The translations under genes were made by a program, and so were the position numbers. A stretch of DNA of 64,000 nt from Selenomonadaceae bacterium. Lineage in GTDB: Bacteria; Bacillota; Negativicutes; Selenomonadales; Selenomonadaceae. Location of the stretch: contig JAFWWC010000007.1 in NCBI GenBank assembly GCA_017518105.1, positions 104,555-168,554 on the forward strand, written 5' to 3'. Positions 8,907 to 17,834 of this stretch are shown piece by piece. The notes beneath the pieces were generated by a model. The model saw only the letters and a list, made by a program, of their open reading frames with translations, ran no database searches and was not told the DNA's origin. Numbering within the stretch: position 1 is the stretch's first letter; each line of letters starts with the position of its first letter.

Positions 8907-10415
8907 TTGAAATACATCAGCACACGTTCAAAGATAAAACCAATAAGTTCGGCGGAAGCAATCCTTAGGGGTCTTGCGGCGGATGGCGGACTATTCGTAC
9001 CAGAAAAAATTCCAAAGGTCACACTCGAAGAACTCGACGGCTTTAGGAGCAAAACCTACGAGCAACTGTCCGCGTGGCTCCTCGGAAAATATTTGACGGA
9101 CTACACGGAAGACGAGCTCGGCGAATGTGCGGAACTTGCTTATAACTGGTTCGACGTGACGGCGCGGGTACCCGTCGCAATCCTAATCCAAGACATGAAA
9201 AACCCCGTGGCACCCGTCGGCAATATGGAGCTGTGGCACGGACCGACTTCCGCTTTTAAGGACGTGGCATTGCAAATGTTGCCGCACCTTATGCGCATGG
9301 CTCTAAAGAAGGTCGGCGAGACGAAGACTATCTTAATCCTCGTGGCGACCTCCGGTGACACGGGCAAGGCGGCTTTGGCGGGCTTCGCGGACGTGCCGCA
9401 AACTAAAATCATGGTCTTCTATCCCGACGGCGGCGTAAGCAAGATTCAACGACTGCAAATGGTTACGCAAGCCGGCTCCAATGTCAATGTCACGGCGGTC
9501 AGAGGAAATTTCGACGACGCGCAAAACGGCGTTAAGAAAATCTTCGGCGATAAGGCAATCCGTAAAGAACTCGATAAGCTGGGAGTCAAGCTCAGCTCTG
9601 CGAACTCGATTAACTGGGGGCGGCTCGTCCCGCAAATCGTCTATTACTTCGCCGGCTACCTCGAATTCGTCAAGACGGAACAAATTAAGCTTGGCGACCC
9701 AATTATTATCAGCGTGCCCACCGGCAACTTCGGAAACATTCTCGCCGCCTACTACGCCTTGCGCATGGGGTTACCCGTCAAAAAATTAATCTGCGCCTCG
9801 AACGTCAACAACGTCCTCACGGAATTTTTCTCGACTGGCGTCTACAACCGCAACCGAAAATTTTTCAAGACGATTACGCCTTCAATGGATATTCTCATCT
9901 CAAGCAATCTCGAACGCCTGCTTTATCACGAATCGGGCGGCGACTTCAGGCAGGTTAGCAAATATATGGCGGAGCTTAATTCTAATGGTCGCTACGTCAT
10001 CGACAAAGACTTAAAGGCGCGGCTCGATAAAATCTTCCACGCCGAATACGTCACCGAGGACGAGACTAAACTTTTTATCAAGCGCGTTTACGGCTCGTTT
10101 AAGTATCTGCTCGACACGCACAGCGCGGTTTCAATCGCCGCCCTGAGCAAGTACCGTAGCAAGACCAAAGATTTAACACCCGCCCTAAGTGCCTCGACTG
10201 CCAGCCCGTATAAGTTCACAAGCTCGGTATTGGAGGCTTTGGAGCTACCGATTGAAGGGCTTGACGACTTCGCGCAAATCAATCTCCTTAACAAAAAGAC
10301 CAGTTTCAAAGTTCCAAAGAATCTCGCCGTACTCAACGCCGCGCAAATTTTGCACAACGACGTTTGCGACAAAGACGAAATGCCGCAACGCGTTTTGGAC
10401 TTCGCCGCAAAGTAA
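8907..10415 (+). CDS. thrC: Threonine synthase
   Basis: A PLP-dependent enzyme converting O-phosphohomoserine to threonine, 502 residues, the length of the longer bacterial/fungal-type threonine synthases. The N-terminal YISTRSKIKPISSAEAILRG and AADGGLFVPEKIP are typical. The PLP-binding lysine lies in GPTSAFKDVALQMLP, and the phosphate-binding loop is VATSGDTGKAALAGF. The start is TTG 8907 after AAGGAGG. A bidirectional terminator follows, closing the plus-strand block against the converging glycan operon. Confidence 0.96.
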   Translation: MKYISTRSKIKPISSAEAILRGLAADGGLFVPEKIPKVTLEELDGFRSKTYEQLSAWLLGKYLTDYTEDELGECAELAYNWFDVTARVPVAILIQDMKNPVAPVGNMELWHGPTSAFKDVALQMLPHLMRMALKKVGETKTILILVATSGDTGKAALAGFADVPQTKIMVFYPDGGVSKIQRLQMVTQAGSNVNVTAVRGNFDDAQNGVKKIFGDKAIRKELDKLGVKLSSANSINWGRLVPQIVYYFAGYLEFVKTEQIKLGDPIIISVPTGNFGNILAAYYALRMGLPVKKLICASNVNNVLTEFFSTGVYNRNRKFFKTITPSMDILISSNLERLLYHESGGDFRQVSKYMAELNSNGRYVIDKDLKARLDKIFHAEYVTEDETKLFIKRVYGSFKYLLDTHSAVSIAALSKYRSKTKDLTPALSASTASPYKFTSSVLEALELPIEGLDDFAQINLLNKKTSFKVPKNLAVLNAAQILHNDVCDKDEMPQRVLDFAAK

Positions 10416-10419
10416 GCAA

Positions 10420-10455
10420 AAAAATTTCCCTCCAACGCGGAGGGATTTTTTATTT
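10420..10455. terminator. Bidirectional rho-independent terminator between convergent genes
   Basis: The stem TCCCTCC/GGAGGGA with loop AACGC is preceded by an A-run and followed by a T-run, so it can act on both strands. It lies just after thrC, and the T-run includes the first base of the stop codon of the converging glycosyltransferase gene. Confidence 0.88.
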
Positions 10456-13400
10456 GACGCCGACAATCTTATCGTCGCTGAGGAATGACTCAATCCACGC
10501 CTCGACGAAGGCTTCATCAATCGTCACACGCGCAAGGACATCGCCGAACATTTCCCTAACGTCGCGGCAGAATTCCTCGGCTCCCGCTTTAATCTCCCGT
10601 AAATCACGGCGCGGAAAAGTTTTCATCAGCTCCTTAAAATAGGGTTCCAAGTCGCCCGAATGACTTAAACTCGGCACTCCGCAGAACCAATAGCCAACCT
10701 CCCGCCACGTGTGCAGGATAAGCCGCCCGCTATCTTCCGTCAGTCGATTGCTCAGCCCAAACGGGTCGTGAAACTTCTTCGCCAACACCACGCCCAAACA
10801 TATCCCCGCATAAAGCGACAACTTATAATCAAGCCGCTCCAGAAGATTTTTCCCGAACGGCACCTGCGAAAACAAATTCAACGCGCTCATCGTGTGACAA
10901 GTTCCCAAGCCGCGTTCGGAGGGCAGTTGAATATCGCTAACCTCATCGTCGCCAATGTGCATAAAATCCTCCGCCCGCTCCTCAAGCTGATTCCAAATCG
11001 TTGCCGTGTCCTTGCGCAAGCCCGTTTCGCCCGAAAGCAGAAGTTTATCGTAGCCCTCGACGCCGCATTTACTCAGCAAGCGTTCAAGGTCAGGCGTCTG
11101 CAAAGGCGTATCGCAGATAATCCAAACCTCCTTGCCCGCCGCGACTGCCGCCTTAAACCAATCGACGACCCGTGCACGCGGCAGAGCCAATGAAACTTCC
11201 GTCGAGACCTCTAGCTCACGAATTTTTTTGCAAGTCGCCTCGTCAAGCCCGCTAAGTTCCGAGAAGTTTTTATATACCTCGTCAAGGGTCAAGTCGCCGT
11301 CCTCTTCCGCTTTGGCTCTTAGCGTCGGAAAGTCGAATTCACGACCGAGCAACGCCTCAACCTTAAGCCCGACAAGCTCGCGGACATGATACGATTTGGC
11401 GACGCCGCGCATTAACAGCGTATCGAACACGTCAAAGGAAATAATTTCGTTGCAAGGGATGATTCGTTCTTTGAACTCTTCCTCGTCGCGCCCATAGTAT
11501 TGCCAAAGATTTTTACTGCCGCCGTTGACAGAGTACGTAAAAGTCTTCGGGTCGAATTCGTAGCACTTCATGCCCTGCGCCCGTGCCGCCAACAGTATCG
11601 AACGTTCAAAGGCGTGAGCAATCGTCCCGTCCTTTTGCCCTTGTTCGGTCGGGAAGTCCTCAAGCGTCAGCCCAATGCTAAAGAACTTTCCAATAGCCTG
11701 CGTCCTTGCCCAAAACATCGTGCCCGCCGGGAAGTCAAAGTAGTCGGTTTTGTTCGGCGGAATACCTGCGCGGCTCAAAAGTTTTCGTCCGGCGTCGCGA
11801 TTTGAAAGCCAAGTGAAGCTCGCGTAGAAGACATTATCGGCGGGGCGCGGATAGATGACGCCAACCGATTTATCATCGTCGAAGGCTTTAAAGATTTGCC
11901 TGATACTTTCGGGCGAACCTAACAGCGCGTCGAACAGATAATTGCGCCAAGACTGCAACTCGCTACCCGTGTGCAATGACTTTTTGGAGTGAATGTGCAA
12001 AGCGAAATCGTATTCGGGCAAGAGGTCAGCAAAGCCGACAAGGAAAGGAGCCACGTCCCGTCCGCGATTGGGCACGGCACGCACGATGACTTTTTCCGCG
12101 TTTGGAATCTTCTTGAAGGCGTCATGAACTTTACCTGCCGCCTCGCCGTCGATGATTGAAATCAGCGCGTCGAATTTGTAAGGCATGTTCGCGCAGTAAG
12201 CCGCCATGTCGTCTAGCAAGTCAAGATAAAAGATGTGCGCTTGAATGGCAATCCGTCCGGGCTGTGAAAGAAGTTCGCCGCCGAAGGTCTCGCTGTAAAT
12301 GCCATAAGAGTGTTCGACGGGCGGCTTTAGTTGCCACGTCTGCGACATTTTCCAAAGGTTATAACGGTTCGTGTTCTTCAAAAGCGGCGCAAGGGTCGTG
12401 TAGAATTTGTCCTTGAGCTTAGCTTTCCTTTGCTCGTCAAATGGCAGTATCTTGTACAGGAGGCGGACGGCAGTCATAGCCTTTTCCTTGACGGCGATTG
12501 ACGCTTTAGATTCTCGCGGCTTCGGCGGGGATTTTAACTTGCGTATCTGAAGTTTCTTGTTGAGTTCGGTTAGGGCTTTTATTCTTTTGCCTAGGACGGC
12601 AGAAAAATTTTCCTCGCGCTCGCCGAATACTTCAAAGGTCACGTGCCCAGTCAGATTGTCGACGTTGAATAAAATCTGTGGGTCAATCGTCCAGAACCTG
12701 TGGAAGCCGTCAACTACTTCATAGGCGTTGCTCGCGGCGATTCCATATGGCTTGCCGTTAATCAGCACGCGGTTTATCTTGACGGAAATAAAATTCTTGT
12801 CGGGGTCGAAGCGCAGAACTTTAATCGGGTCTTCTAAGTCGAGGTCAAAGCGTGCGTAAAACTTTTGGGACGTGTCGACGCTGATAATCTTCTCCGCCGC
12901 CTTAGTGGACGCGTAATCGTCGTTGATAAAAAGTTCCGTGCGGAGCATGTCGAGTTTCTGCGTCAGGTTGAACACGTCAAAGGAGCCGCCGTCCCTTAGG
13001 AAAGTTTTTTCGTCGTAGCCGTAGAGGTTTTTTATCTGCGTGGCGTCGTGCGGATTGTTCAGCAGATTTTTTATCAGCTCCAAGCCAACGAGTTGCCAGG
13101 CGGGAATCTTCTTATCGAGGCAAAACTTAGCCAAAGCGAAGCGTCGATTAATCTTGCCGTCAATCCGAAAGTTCGCGGCGTCGGGGAAGACCTCAAGGAA
13201 AAATTTATCGTCGGGGAAGCTGTCGACGAACTCCCGCGCTATGAAGAAATTTTCCAAGTCCGCACGAATTAACCTATCACGAGTCGTTGCCGAGGTGTTC
13301 TCTTGCCGCGTGCGCCGCAACCTAAACTTCGTAAGGCGTTCGGGCAAAATAAAAATCTCCGCGTGGAAGCAGAGACGAATCCACATGAGGTAATCGGGCA

Positions 13401-13959
13401 ACTGCCAAAGCCCGTGTGTATCAAGCAGGCGACATGCCTTGAATACTTCGCGACGGAGCATCACGGACGGATGGCAAAGGCAGTTGGCATTATAGAAGAA
13501 ATAGTTTAGCCACTCGGCTCGCGTGCGATTGGGCTGGTCGAAAATATTTTTGTAGTAGTCGCCCGCGTCAAGCTCACGTGGCTTGCCGAACTCGTCGACG
13601 AACTCAACCCACGTGAAGCACGCGGCGAAATTTTCGTTGCTGTCGAGGAAGGCAACCTGCTTTTCCAATTTATCGGGCGTCCACAGGTCGTCAGAGTGGT
13701 GCACGGCGATATATTTCCCCCGCGCAAATTCAATCGCCTCACTCACGGCAATGACGGGTCCGCGGTTCTCGTCGTAGAGGAAAGTTTTTATGCGCGGGTC
13801 GTCGAAGGCTTTTATAGTGTCTTGGCTGTCGTCCTGCGAGCCGTCGTCGACGATTAATAGTTCAAAGTCCGTGAACGTCTGCTTGAGGACGCTTTTAATC
13901 GCCGCCGCCACGAACGCCCCGTGATTATAACTCGTCAATATCACGCTGACCTTAGGCAA
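10450..13959 (-). CDS. Multidomain GT2 glycosyltransferase / RgpF-like / HAD protein
   Basis: A 1169-residue protein for surface-glycan assembly. Residues 1-230 form a GT2 family domain (PKVSVILTSYNHGAFVAAAI, then LLIVDDGSQDDS and a HHSDDLW acceptor segment). A beta-rich linker follows at about 340-460. Residues about 570-820 resemble the rhamnan synthesis protein F domain (PNRGRDVAPFLVGF, DFALHIHSKKS). From about 845 a HAD-like hydrolase region begins, with nucleophile motif SFDVFDTLLMRG and later HIGDDEVSDI. This resembles the COG5610-type HAD proteins found with RgpF. It is the last gene of a minus-strand operon and starts directly after the KASIII-like gene with no gap. The acceptor and sugar are unknown. 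Confidence 0.85.
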   Translation of the reverse strand: MPKVSVILTSYNHGAFVAAAIKSVLKQTFTDFELLIVDDGSQDDSQDTIKAFDDPRIKTFLYDENRGPVIAVSEAIEFARGKYIAVHHSDDLWTPDKLEKQVAFLDSNENFAACFTWVEFVDEFGKPRELDAGDYYKNIFDQPNRTRAEWLNYFFYNANCLCHPSVMLRREVFKACRLLDTHGLWQLPDYLMWIRLCFHAEIFILPERLTKFRLRRTRQENTSATTRDRLIRADLENFFIAREFVDSFPDDKFFLEVFPDAANFRIDGKINRRFALAKFCLDKKIPAWQLVGLELIKNLLNNPHDATQIKNLYGYDEKTFLRDGGSFDVFNLTQKLDMLRTELFINDDYASTKAAEKIISVDTSQKFYARFDLDLEDPIKVLRFDPDKNFISVKINRVLINGKPYGIAASNAYEVVDGFHRFWTIDPQILFNVDNLTGHVTFEVFGEREENFSAVLGKRIKALTELNKKLQIRKLKSPPKPRESKASIAVKEKAMTAVRLLYKILPFDEQRKAKLKDKFYTTLAPLLKNTNRYNLWKMSQTWQLKPPVEHSYGIYSETFGGELLSQPGRIAIQAHIFYLDLLDDMAAYCANMPYKFDALISIIDGEAAGKVHDAFKKIPNAEKVIVRAVPNRGRDVAPFLVGFADLLPEYDFALHIHSKKSLHTGSELQSWRNYLFDALLGSPESIRQIFKAFDDDKSVGVIYPRPADNVFYASFTWLSNRDAGRKLLSRAGIPPNKTDYFDFPAGTMFWARTQAIGKFFSIGLTLEDFPTEQGQKDGTIAHAFERSILLAARAQGMKCYEFDPKTFTYSVNGGSKNLWQYYGRDEEEFKERIIPCNEIISFDVFDTLLMRGVAKSYHVRELVGLKVEALLGREFDFPTLRAKAEEDGDLTLDEVYKNFSELSGLDEATCKKIRELEVSTEVSLALPRARVVDWFKAAVAAGKEVWIICDTPLQTPDLERLLSKCGVEGYDKLLLSGETGLRKDTATIWNQLEERAEDFMHIGDDEVSDIQLPSERGLGTCHTMSALNLFSQVPFGKNLLERLDYKLSLYAGICLGVVLAKKFHDPFGLSNRLTEDSGRLILHTWREVGYWFCGVPSLSHSGDLEPYFKELMKTFPRRDLREIKAGAEEFCRDVREMFGDVLARVTIDEAFVEAWIESFLSDDKIVGVK

Positions 13960-14958
13960 TCACATCACCTCCGACAGGTCGGCAATACAGCCCGCCCAAC
14001 TCAAGCCGACGCCGTAGCCCGCAAGCATGACACACTTTAAACTCTGTGCGCCGACTTCTTTAACGACCTGTTCAATCGCAAGCGGCACACTCCCCGAAAC
14101 CAGATTGCCCGTCTTGGATATGTCGTTGTGGAAGGGAACTTCATTCAAGCCCGCCTTGTCTCTAAGGTAAGTCATCATGAACTTGTTCGCCTGGTGGAAG
14201 ATGCAATAATCCAAGTCGGCGCGGGTGAGCTTAGCGGCGGTCAACACAGCGTCGACGAGCGGCGGCACTTCTCTAAGCGTGAAATAAGTTATCGCCATGC
14301 CGTCCATAAAAATTTCGTAGTTTGAGCGGTAGTTGCCGTTCTCGTCCGTAGAAAAGACTTCGGGATTTTCGCGGGGCAAATGACGACTGCCGCCGACCGG
14401 GATAATCAGCTTATCATAGCGCGAGCCGTCCGAGCCAAAGACGAACGCCCGAAGACTTTCTTTATCGCCGCCGTCAATCCAAGTAGCCGTCGCCCCGTCC
14501 CCGAATAGCGGACGAGTCGCTTTGTCGCGGGCGTTGATATATTTCGTGTAGACGCTTGAGGTTATGAACAGAATCTTTTTGGCAAGCCCAGTCTCAATCA
14601 GCCCCTTAGCAATCGCAAGCCCATAGACGTAGCCCGAACAGCCTAACGAAATATCCATGGTGCCGACGGATTTTTTTAAGCCTAAGCGGTGTTGCAAATG
14701 TCCTGCCGTGTGCGGCCCTAAATGGTCGGGGTGTTGCGTGCAAAGCAGGATAAAATCTGTCTCGTGGCGGTCTATGTTGTGTTCGGCAAAAAGTTTTTCG
14801 GCGGCTTTGAAAGCCAAGTCGCCCGCTGCCTCGTCCTTGCCGCAGATATGTCGACACTGCACGCCAAGTTTTTTTATGAAGCGGGCGTCCACCAGCTCCG
14901 AATTGCTTTCTATCGTCGCGGGCAAGTATGAACTTATCGCTCGTATCCTTGCAAACAT
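13960..14958 (-). CDS. 3-oxoacyl-ACP synthase III (FabH-like) in a glycan operon
   Basis: A 332-residue KASIII-fold thiolase-superfamily enzyme. The active-site cysteine is C107 in DISLGCSGYVYGL. The paired histidine and asparagine appear as H255 in YCIFHQANKF and N285 in KTGNLVSGS, so it should be catalytically competent for acyl condensation or transfer. Its place between a DegT sugar aminotransferase and a large glycosyltransferase, away from other fatty-acid genes, suggests it makes or transfers an acyl group for a surface sugar. That is inference. A housekeeping FabH role cannot be excluded. Confidence 0.86.
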   Translation of the reverse strand: MFARIRAISSYLPATIESNSELVDARFIKKLGVQCRHICGKDEAAGDLAFKAAEKLFAEHNIDRHETDFILLCTQHPDHLGPHTAGHLQHRLGLKKSVGTMDISLGCSGYVYGLAIAKGLIETGLAKKILFITSSVYTKYINARDKATRPLFGDGATATWIDGGDKESLRAFVFGSDGSRYDKLIIPVGGSRHLPRENPEVFSTDENGNYRSNYEIFMDGMAITYFTLREVPPLVDAVLTAAKLTRADLDYCIFHQANKFMMTYLRDKAGLNEVPFHNDISKTGNLVSGSVPLAIEQVVKEVGAQSLKCVMLAGYGVGLSWAGCIADLSEVM

Positions 14959-14962
14959 TTCC

Positions 14963-16093
14963 TCAGCTCCTAAAGCTCTTGAGTATCGCGCAAATTTTCC
15001 TAACGTCGTCTTCAGTCAGCTCGCCATACATCGGAAGGCTTAAGACCTGTTTAGCAATGGCATTGGCGGCTGGCAAATTAGCGGGGCTTGACGAACTCAA
15101 CTGACGATAGCAAGTGAACTCACTGCAAAGCGGATGAAAGTATTTGCGCGTGTAAACGTTGAAGTTCTTAAACGCCCCGTAGACATAATCCCGCGACCGC
15201 CCGAAGACTTCTTCCTCAATGCGAACGACGTAATACTGATAGTTCAGCTTAACATCGTCGGCGACCTTCGGCATGAGCTTTAAGCCCTCGACCTCGGCAA
15301 GTTCCTCGTTGTAGACCTCGTGCAGTCGTTTACGCTTTAGACGCTCGTCCTCGACGTAGCTTAGCATGATTCGACCAATCGCCGCCCGCACCTCGTCGAG
15401 CTTGCCATTGATGCCGGGCATAACGACTTCTTCCTCGTTCTTTATGCCGAAATTCTTCAGCAGGTCAATCCGTTGCTTAGTGTTCTCGTCGTGCATGACA
15501 AGCGCGCCGCCTTCGACCGTATGATAAAGTTTCGTGGCGTGGAAGCTCAGCATTGAAATATCGCCGAACGTCCCAATGCCCCGCCCGCCAATCTCAACGC
15601 CGAACGTGTGCGCCGCGTCATAGACAACCCGCAAGCCGTAACGGTCAGCGACCTCCTGAATCTTTTCCACGTCGCACGGTATCCCAAAGACATGCACAGG
15701 CAGGATAGCCGTTGTCTTGGGCGTTATCATCGACTCAATCTTATCGGCGTCAAGGTTCATGGTTTCGGCGTCCACGTCGCAGAATATCGGCTCAATGTTA
15801 TTCCAACTCAAGACATGCGGCGTTGCGGCGAACGTAAAAGGCGTCGTGATGACTTGCCCACTTAGCCGCAAGCTTTGACAGGCGACCATTAATGCTATCG
15901 TCCCGTTGTTGAACAGCGACAAGTGCGGCACTTTAAGGAACGCTTTAAGCTCCTGTTCAAGCATCGTGTGCTGTGGTCCGTTGTTAGTCAGCCACTTTGT
16001 CGCCCAAATGTCGCGTAGCTTGTCCGTGACTTCTTCAATCGTCGGGAAGACCGGTCGCGTCACGTAAATTCTTTTATCGAACGGTTCAATCAT
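14963..16093 (-). CDS. DegT/DnrJ/EryC1-family PLP sugar aminotransferase
   Basis: A 376-residue PLP enzyme of the family that aminates keto-sugar nucleotides. PLP lysine K188 lies in MLSFHATKLYHTVEGG, and the upstream VVYDAAHTFGVE holds the cofactor aspartate. The FNNGTIALMVACQSL segment matches the phosphate-binding region. I place the start at 16093 (MIEPFDKRIYVTRP), behind a good AAGGAGG site, rather than the longer start 17 codons upstream. It overlaps the protease gene by eight bases and precedes the KASIII-like gene by four, supporting a joint role in an acyl-amino sugar. Confidence 0.9.
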   Translation of the reverse strand: MIEPFDKRIYVTRPVFPTIEEVTDKLRDIWATKWLTNNGPQHTMLEQELKAFLKVPHLSLFNNGTIALMVACQSLRLSGQVITTPFTFAATPHVLSWNNIEPIFCDVDAETMNLDADKIESMITPKTTAILPVHVFGIPCDVEKIQEVADRYGLRVVYDAAHTFGVEIGGRGIGTFGDISMLSFHATKLYHTVEGGALVMHDENTKQRIDLLKNFGIKNEEEVVMPGINGKLDEVRAAIGRIMLSYVEDERLKRKRLHEVYNEELAEVEGLKLMPKVADDVKLNYQYYVVRIEEEVFGRSRDYVYGAFKNFNVYTRKYFHPLCSEFTCYRQLSSSSPANLPAANAIAKQVLSLPMYGELTEDDVRKICAILKSFRS

Positions 16094-17834
16094 TTTGCTT
16101 AGCCTCCTTTGCTTTGCGAAGTTTATCAGCCGCCGGCGGGTCAATTTTCTCCAGATAAGTCAGCGGGACGGTTCGCGGATTTCCCTTCGTCAGCTCGTAG
16201 ACTTTCCGATAGCTCGCCTCGGCTTTATCGGCTTGCCCTTGCTCGTCGAAGATGTCGCCCTGCAACTTGTACGGGATTGGATTTTTATCGTCAAGCGTCA
16301 AGGCTCGGTCAATGTCCTCAAGCGCAAGTTCAAGCTCGCCGCGCATATGCCGAACGTCCGCCCGATTTAGGAAGTTGTAAAGGTTGTTCGGGTCTTTAGC
16401 AACTGCGGCGTCCGTGTCGACAAGTGCGCCTTCATAGTCGCCGACAATCGCCTTAGCCCGCCCGCGAATCCCTAAACACTCCGCCATGTCGTCTTGATTC
16501 TTTGCACTAAGGGCGCGTTCAATCTCCATAAGCGCAAGTTCGCCCTGCCCGTGGTCGTTGTAAATGTCGGCGTTGATTCGCAGTTGCTCCGCCGCCTTAG
16601 CTTTGGCATTGTCGGCGGCGTCCCTAACCTTAGCCCAAGCAATCGCCCGTGCCGCGTCCGCCTCGTGAATCCTCTGACGTATACGCGGACTTTCAAAGTA
16701 ATACGCCTTTTGGACTGCCGTTTGAATCTTATCGCCGAGATTGTAAAGCCTAGACAACTCCCTTAGCTCCCGATAAGCAAAGTCATCGTTTAGGAATTCC
16801 GTTTGATTGCCGACGCGGCGAAAGTTCCAGCCGTCAATCGAATCGTAATCGTGGAAAGCCTTGCTCAAGCCACCCGCGAAGTAGTAAGCATTAACCGCCG
16901 CGCTATTGGAGTCGTCGCCTATGTTCATCGAGTAGAAGACCTCCAAGCCGTCAATGAACACCAGATACGCCCGGTCGACTTTGCGAACCTTGACATGCCC
17001 GCCGCCGTAAGTGGTCATCAGCTCCGATAATTTAGCCTCGCGCTTATCGGTGTCGGGGTGGTCGCTTAAGGTCTGGTCGTCGGGCGTGTCGTGTGCGTCG
17101 AACTCCAAAACGTTCTGCGTTTCGTAACGGACGTAGTAGCCCAGACGATTCATAGCCGCCGCGCCGCCGCCGGGATTAAATCCCGCACTTGTCATAAGGT
17201 AGAAGCCGCCCTCGTCCGCCTCGTACTCGACGGGCACATTGATATTCTTTGCAATCGAGTAATCGACCATCGCCGAGAACTTATTCCAGTCAATGTTCCT
17301 GCCGTTGTCCGCGTTCATGCCGACCATCATCGCGCCGAGGGATTGGGCTACGGCTTGCGCATAACTCTTGGCGGAATGTTGTTCAAGCCCGTGGGTCATC
17401 TCGTGAGCAAGGACGGCGGCAAGTTGATTCTCGTCTAGGTTAAGCCCGCGAACCAGCCCGCGATTGACGCTGATATAATTCATCGGGTAGCAGGCGGCGT
17501 TGAATTTCTCGTCGTCGTTGACGTGCCACACGAACGGCAGAGAGTTTACCCTAAGTTCGTATTGCCCGTAGCGGACGAGCCGTTGCATAACCGAATCGAC
17601 AACCTCGACATCATGCTTATTCTTATCGGTGCCGTTCTTTTGCATGTCCTGCTTGCGGACGGACATTTGCGCATCGACGTTGTTGCCGAGGGCGAGCATT
17701 TCCCTAAGCGTCGACTGATAAGCCGCGAACACGCCCAGAGCCTCCGCCGCGATTGCCCACGCGTCAGCCGCTACGACGTGCACGGGACTTAATATCGCCG
17801 CCAACGTCACCAATAAGACGATTAAGGATTTCAT
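16086..17834 (-). CDS. Secreted M48-family metalloprotease with C-terminal TPR repeats
   Basis: A 582-residue exported protein. Residues 1-23 form a signal peptide ending HVVAADA. The zinc motif HEMTH (H144, E145, H148) sits in VLAHEMTHGLEQH, with the third ligand likely in VEYEADEGGFYLM. This matches M48/BepA-like periplasmic proteases. From about 425 onward, tetratricopeptide repeats appear (ALMEIERALSAKNQ, GALVDTDAAVAKDPNN, LALEDIDRALTLDDKN). BepA-type proteins handle outer-membrane protein quality control; a similar role is plausible in a diderm but unproven. It overlaps metG by four bases. Confidence 0.9.
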   Translation of the reverse strand: MKSLIVLLVTLAAILSPVHVVAADAWAIAAEALGVFAAYQSTLREMLALGNNVDAQMSVRKQDMQKNGTDKNKHDVEVVDSVMQRLVRYGQYELRVNSLPFVWHVNDDEKFNAACYPMNYISVNRGLVRGLNLDENQLAAVLAHEMTHGLEQHSAKSYAQAVAQSLGAMMVGMNADNGRNIDWNKFSAMVDYSIAKNINVPVEYEADEGGFYLMTSAGFNPGGGAAAMNRLGYYVRYETQNVLEFDAHDTPDDQTLSDHPDTDKREAKLSELMTTYGGGHVKVRKVDRAYLVFIDGLEVFYSMNIGDDSNSAAVNAYYFAGGLSKAFHDYDSIDGWNFRRVGNQTEFLNDDFAYRELRELSRLYNLGDKIQTAVQKAYYFESPRIRQRIHEADAARAIAWAKVRDAADNAKAKAAEQLRINADIYNDHGQGELALMEIERALSAKNQDDMAECLGIRGRAKAIVGDYEGALVDTDAAVAKDPNNLYNFLNRADVRHMRGELELALEDIDRALTLDDKNPIPYKLQGDIFDEQGQADKAEASYRKVYELTKGNPRTVPLTYLEKIDPPAADKLRKAKEAKQND

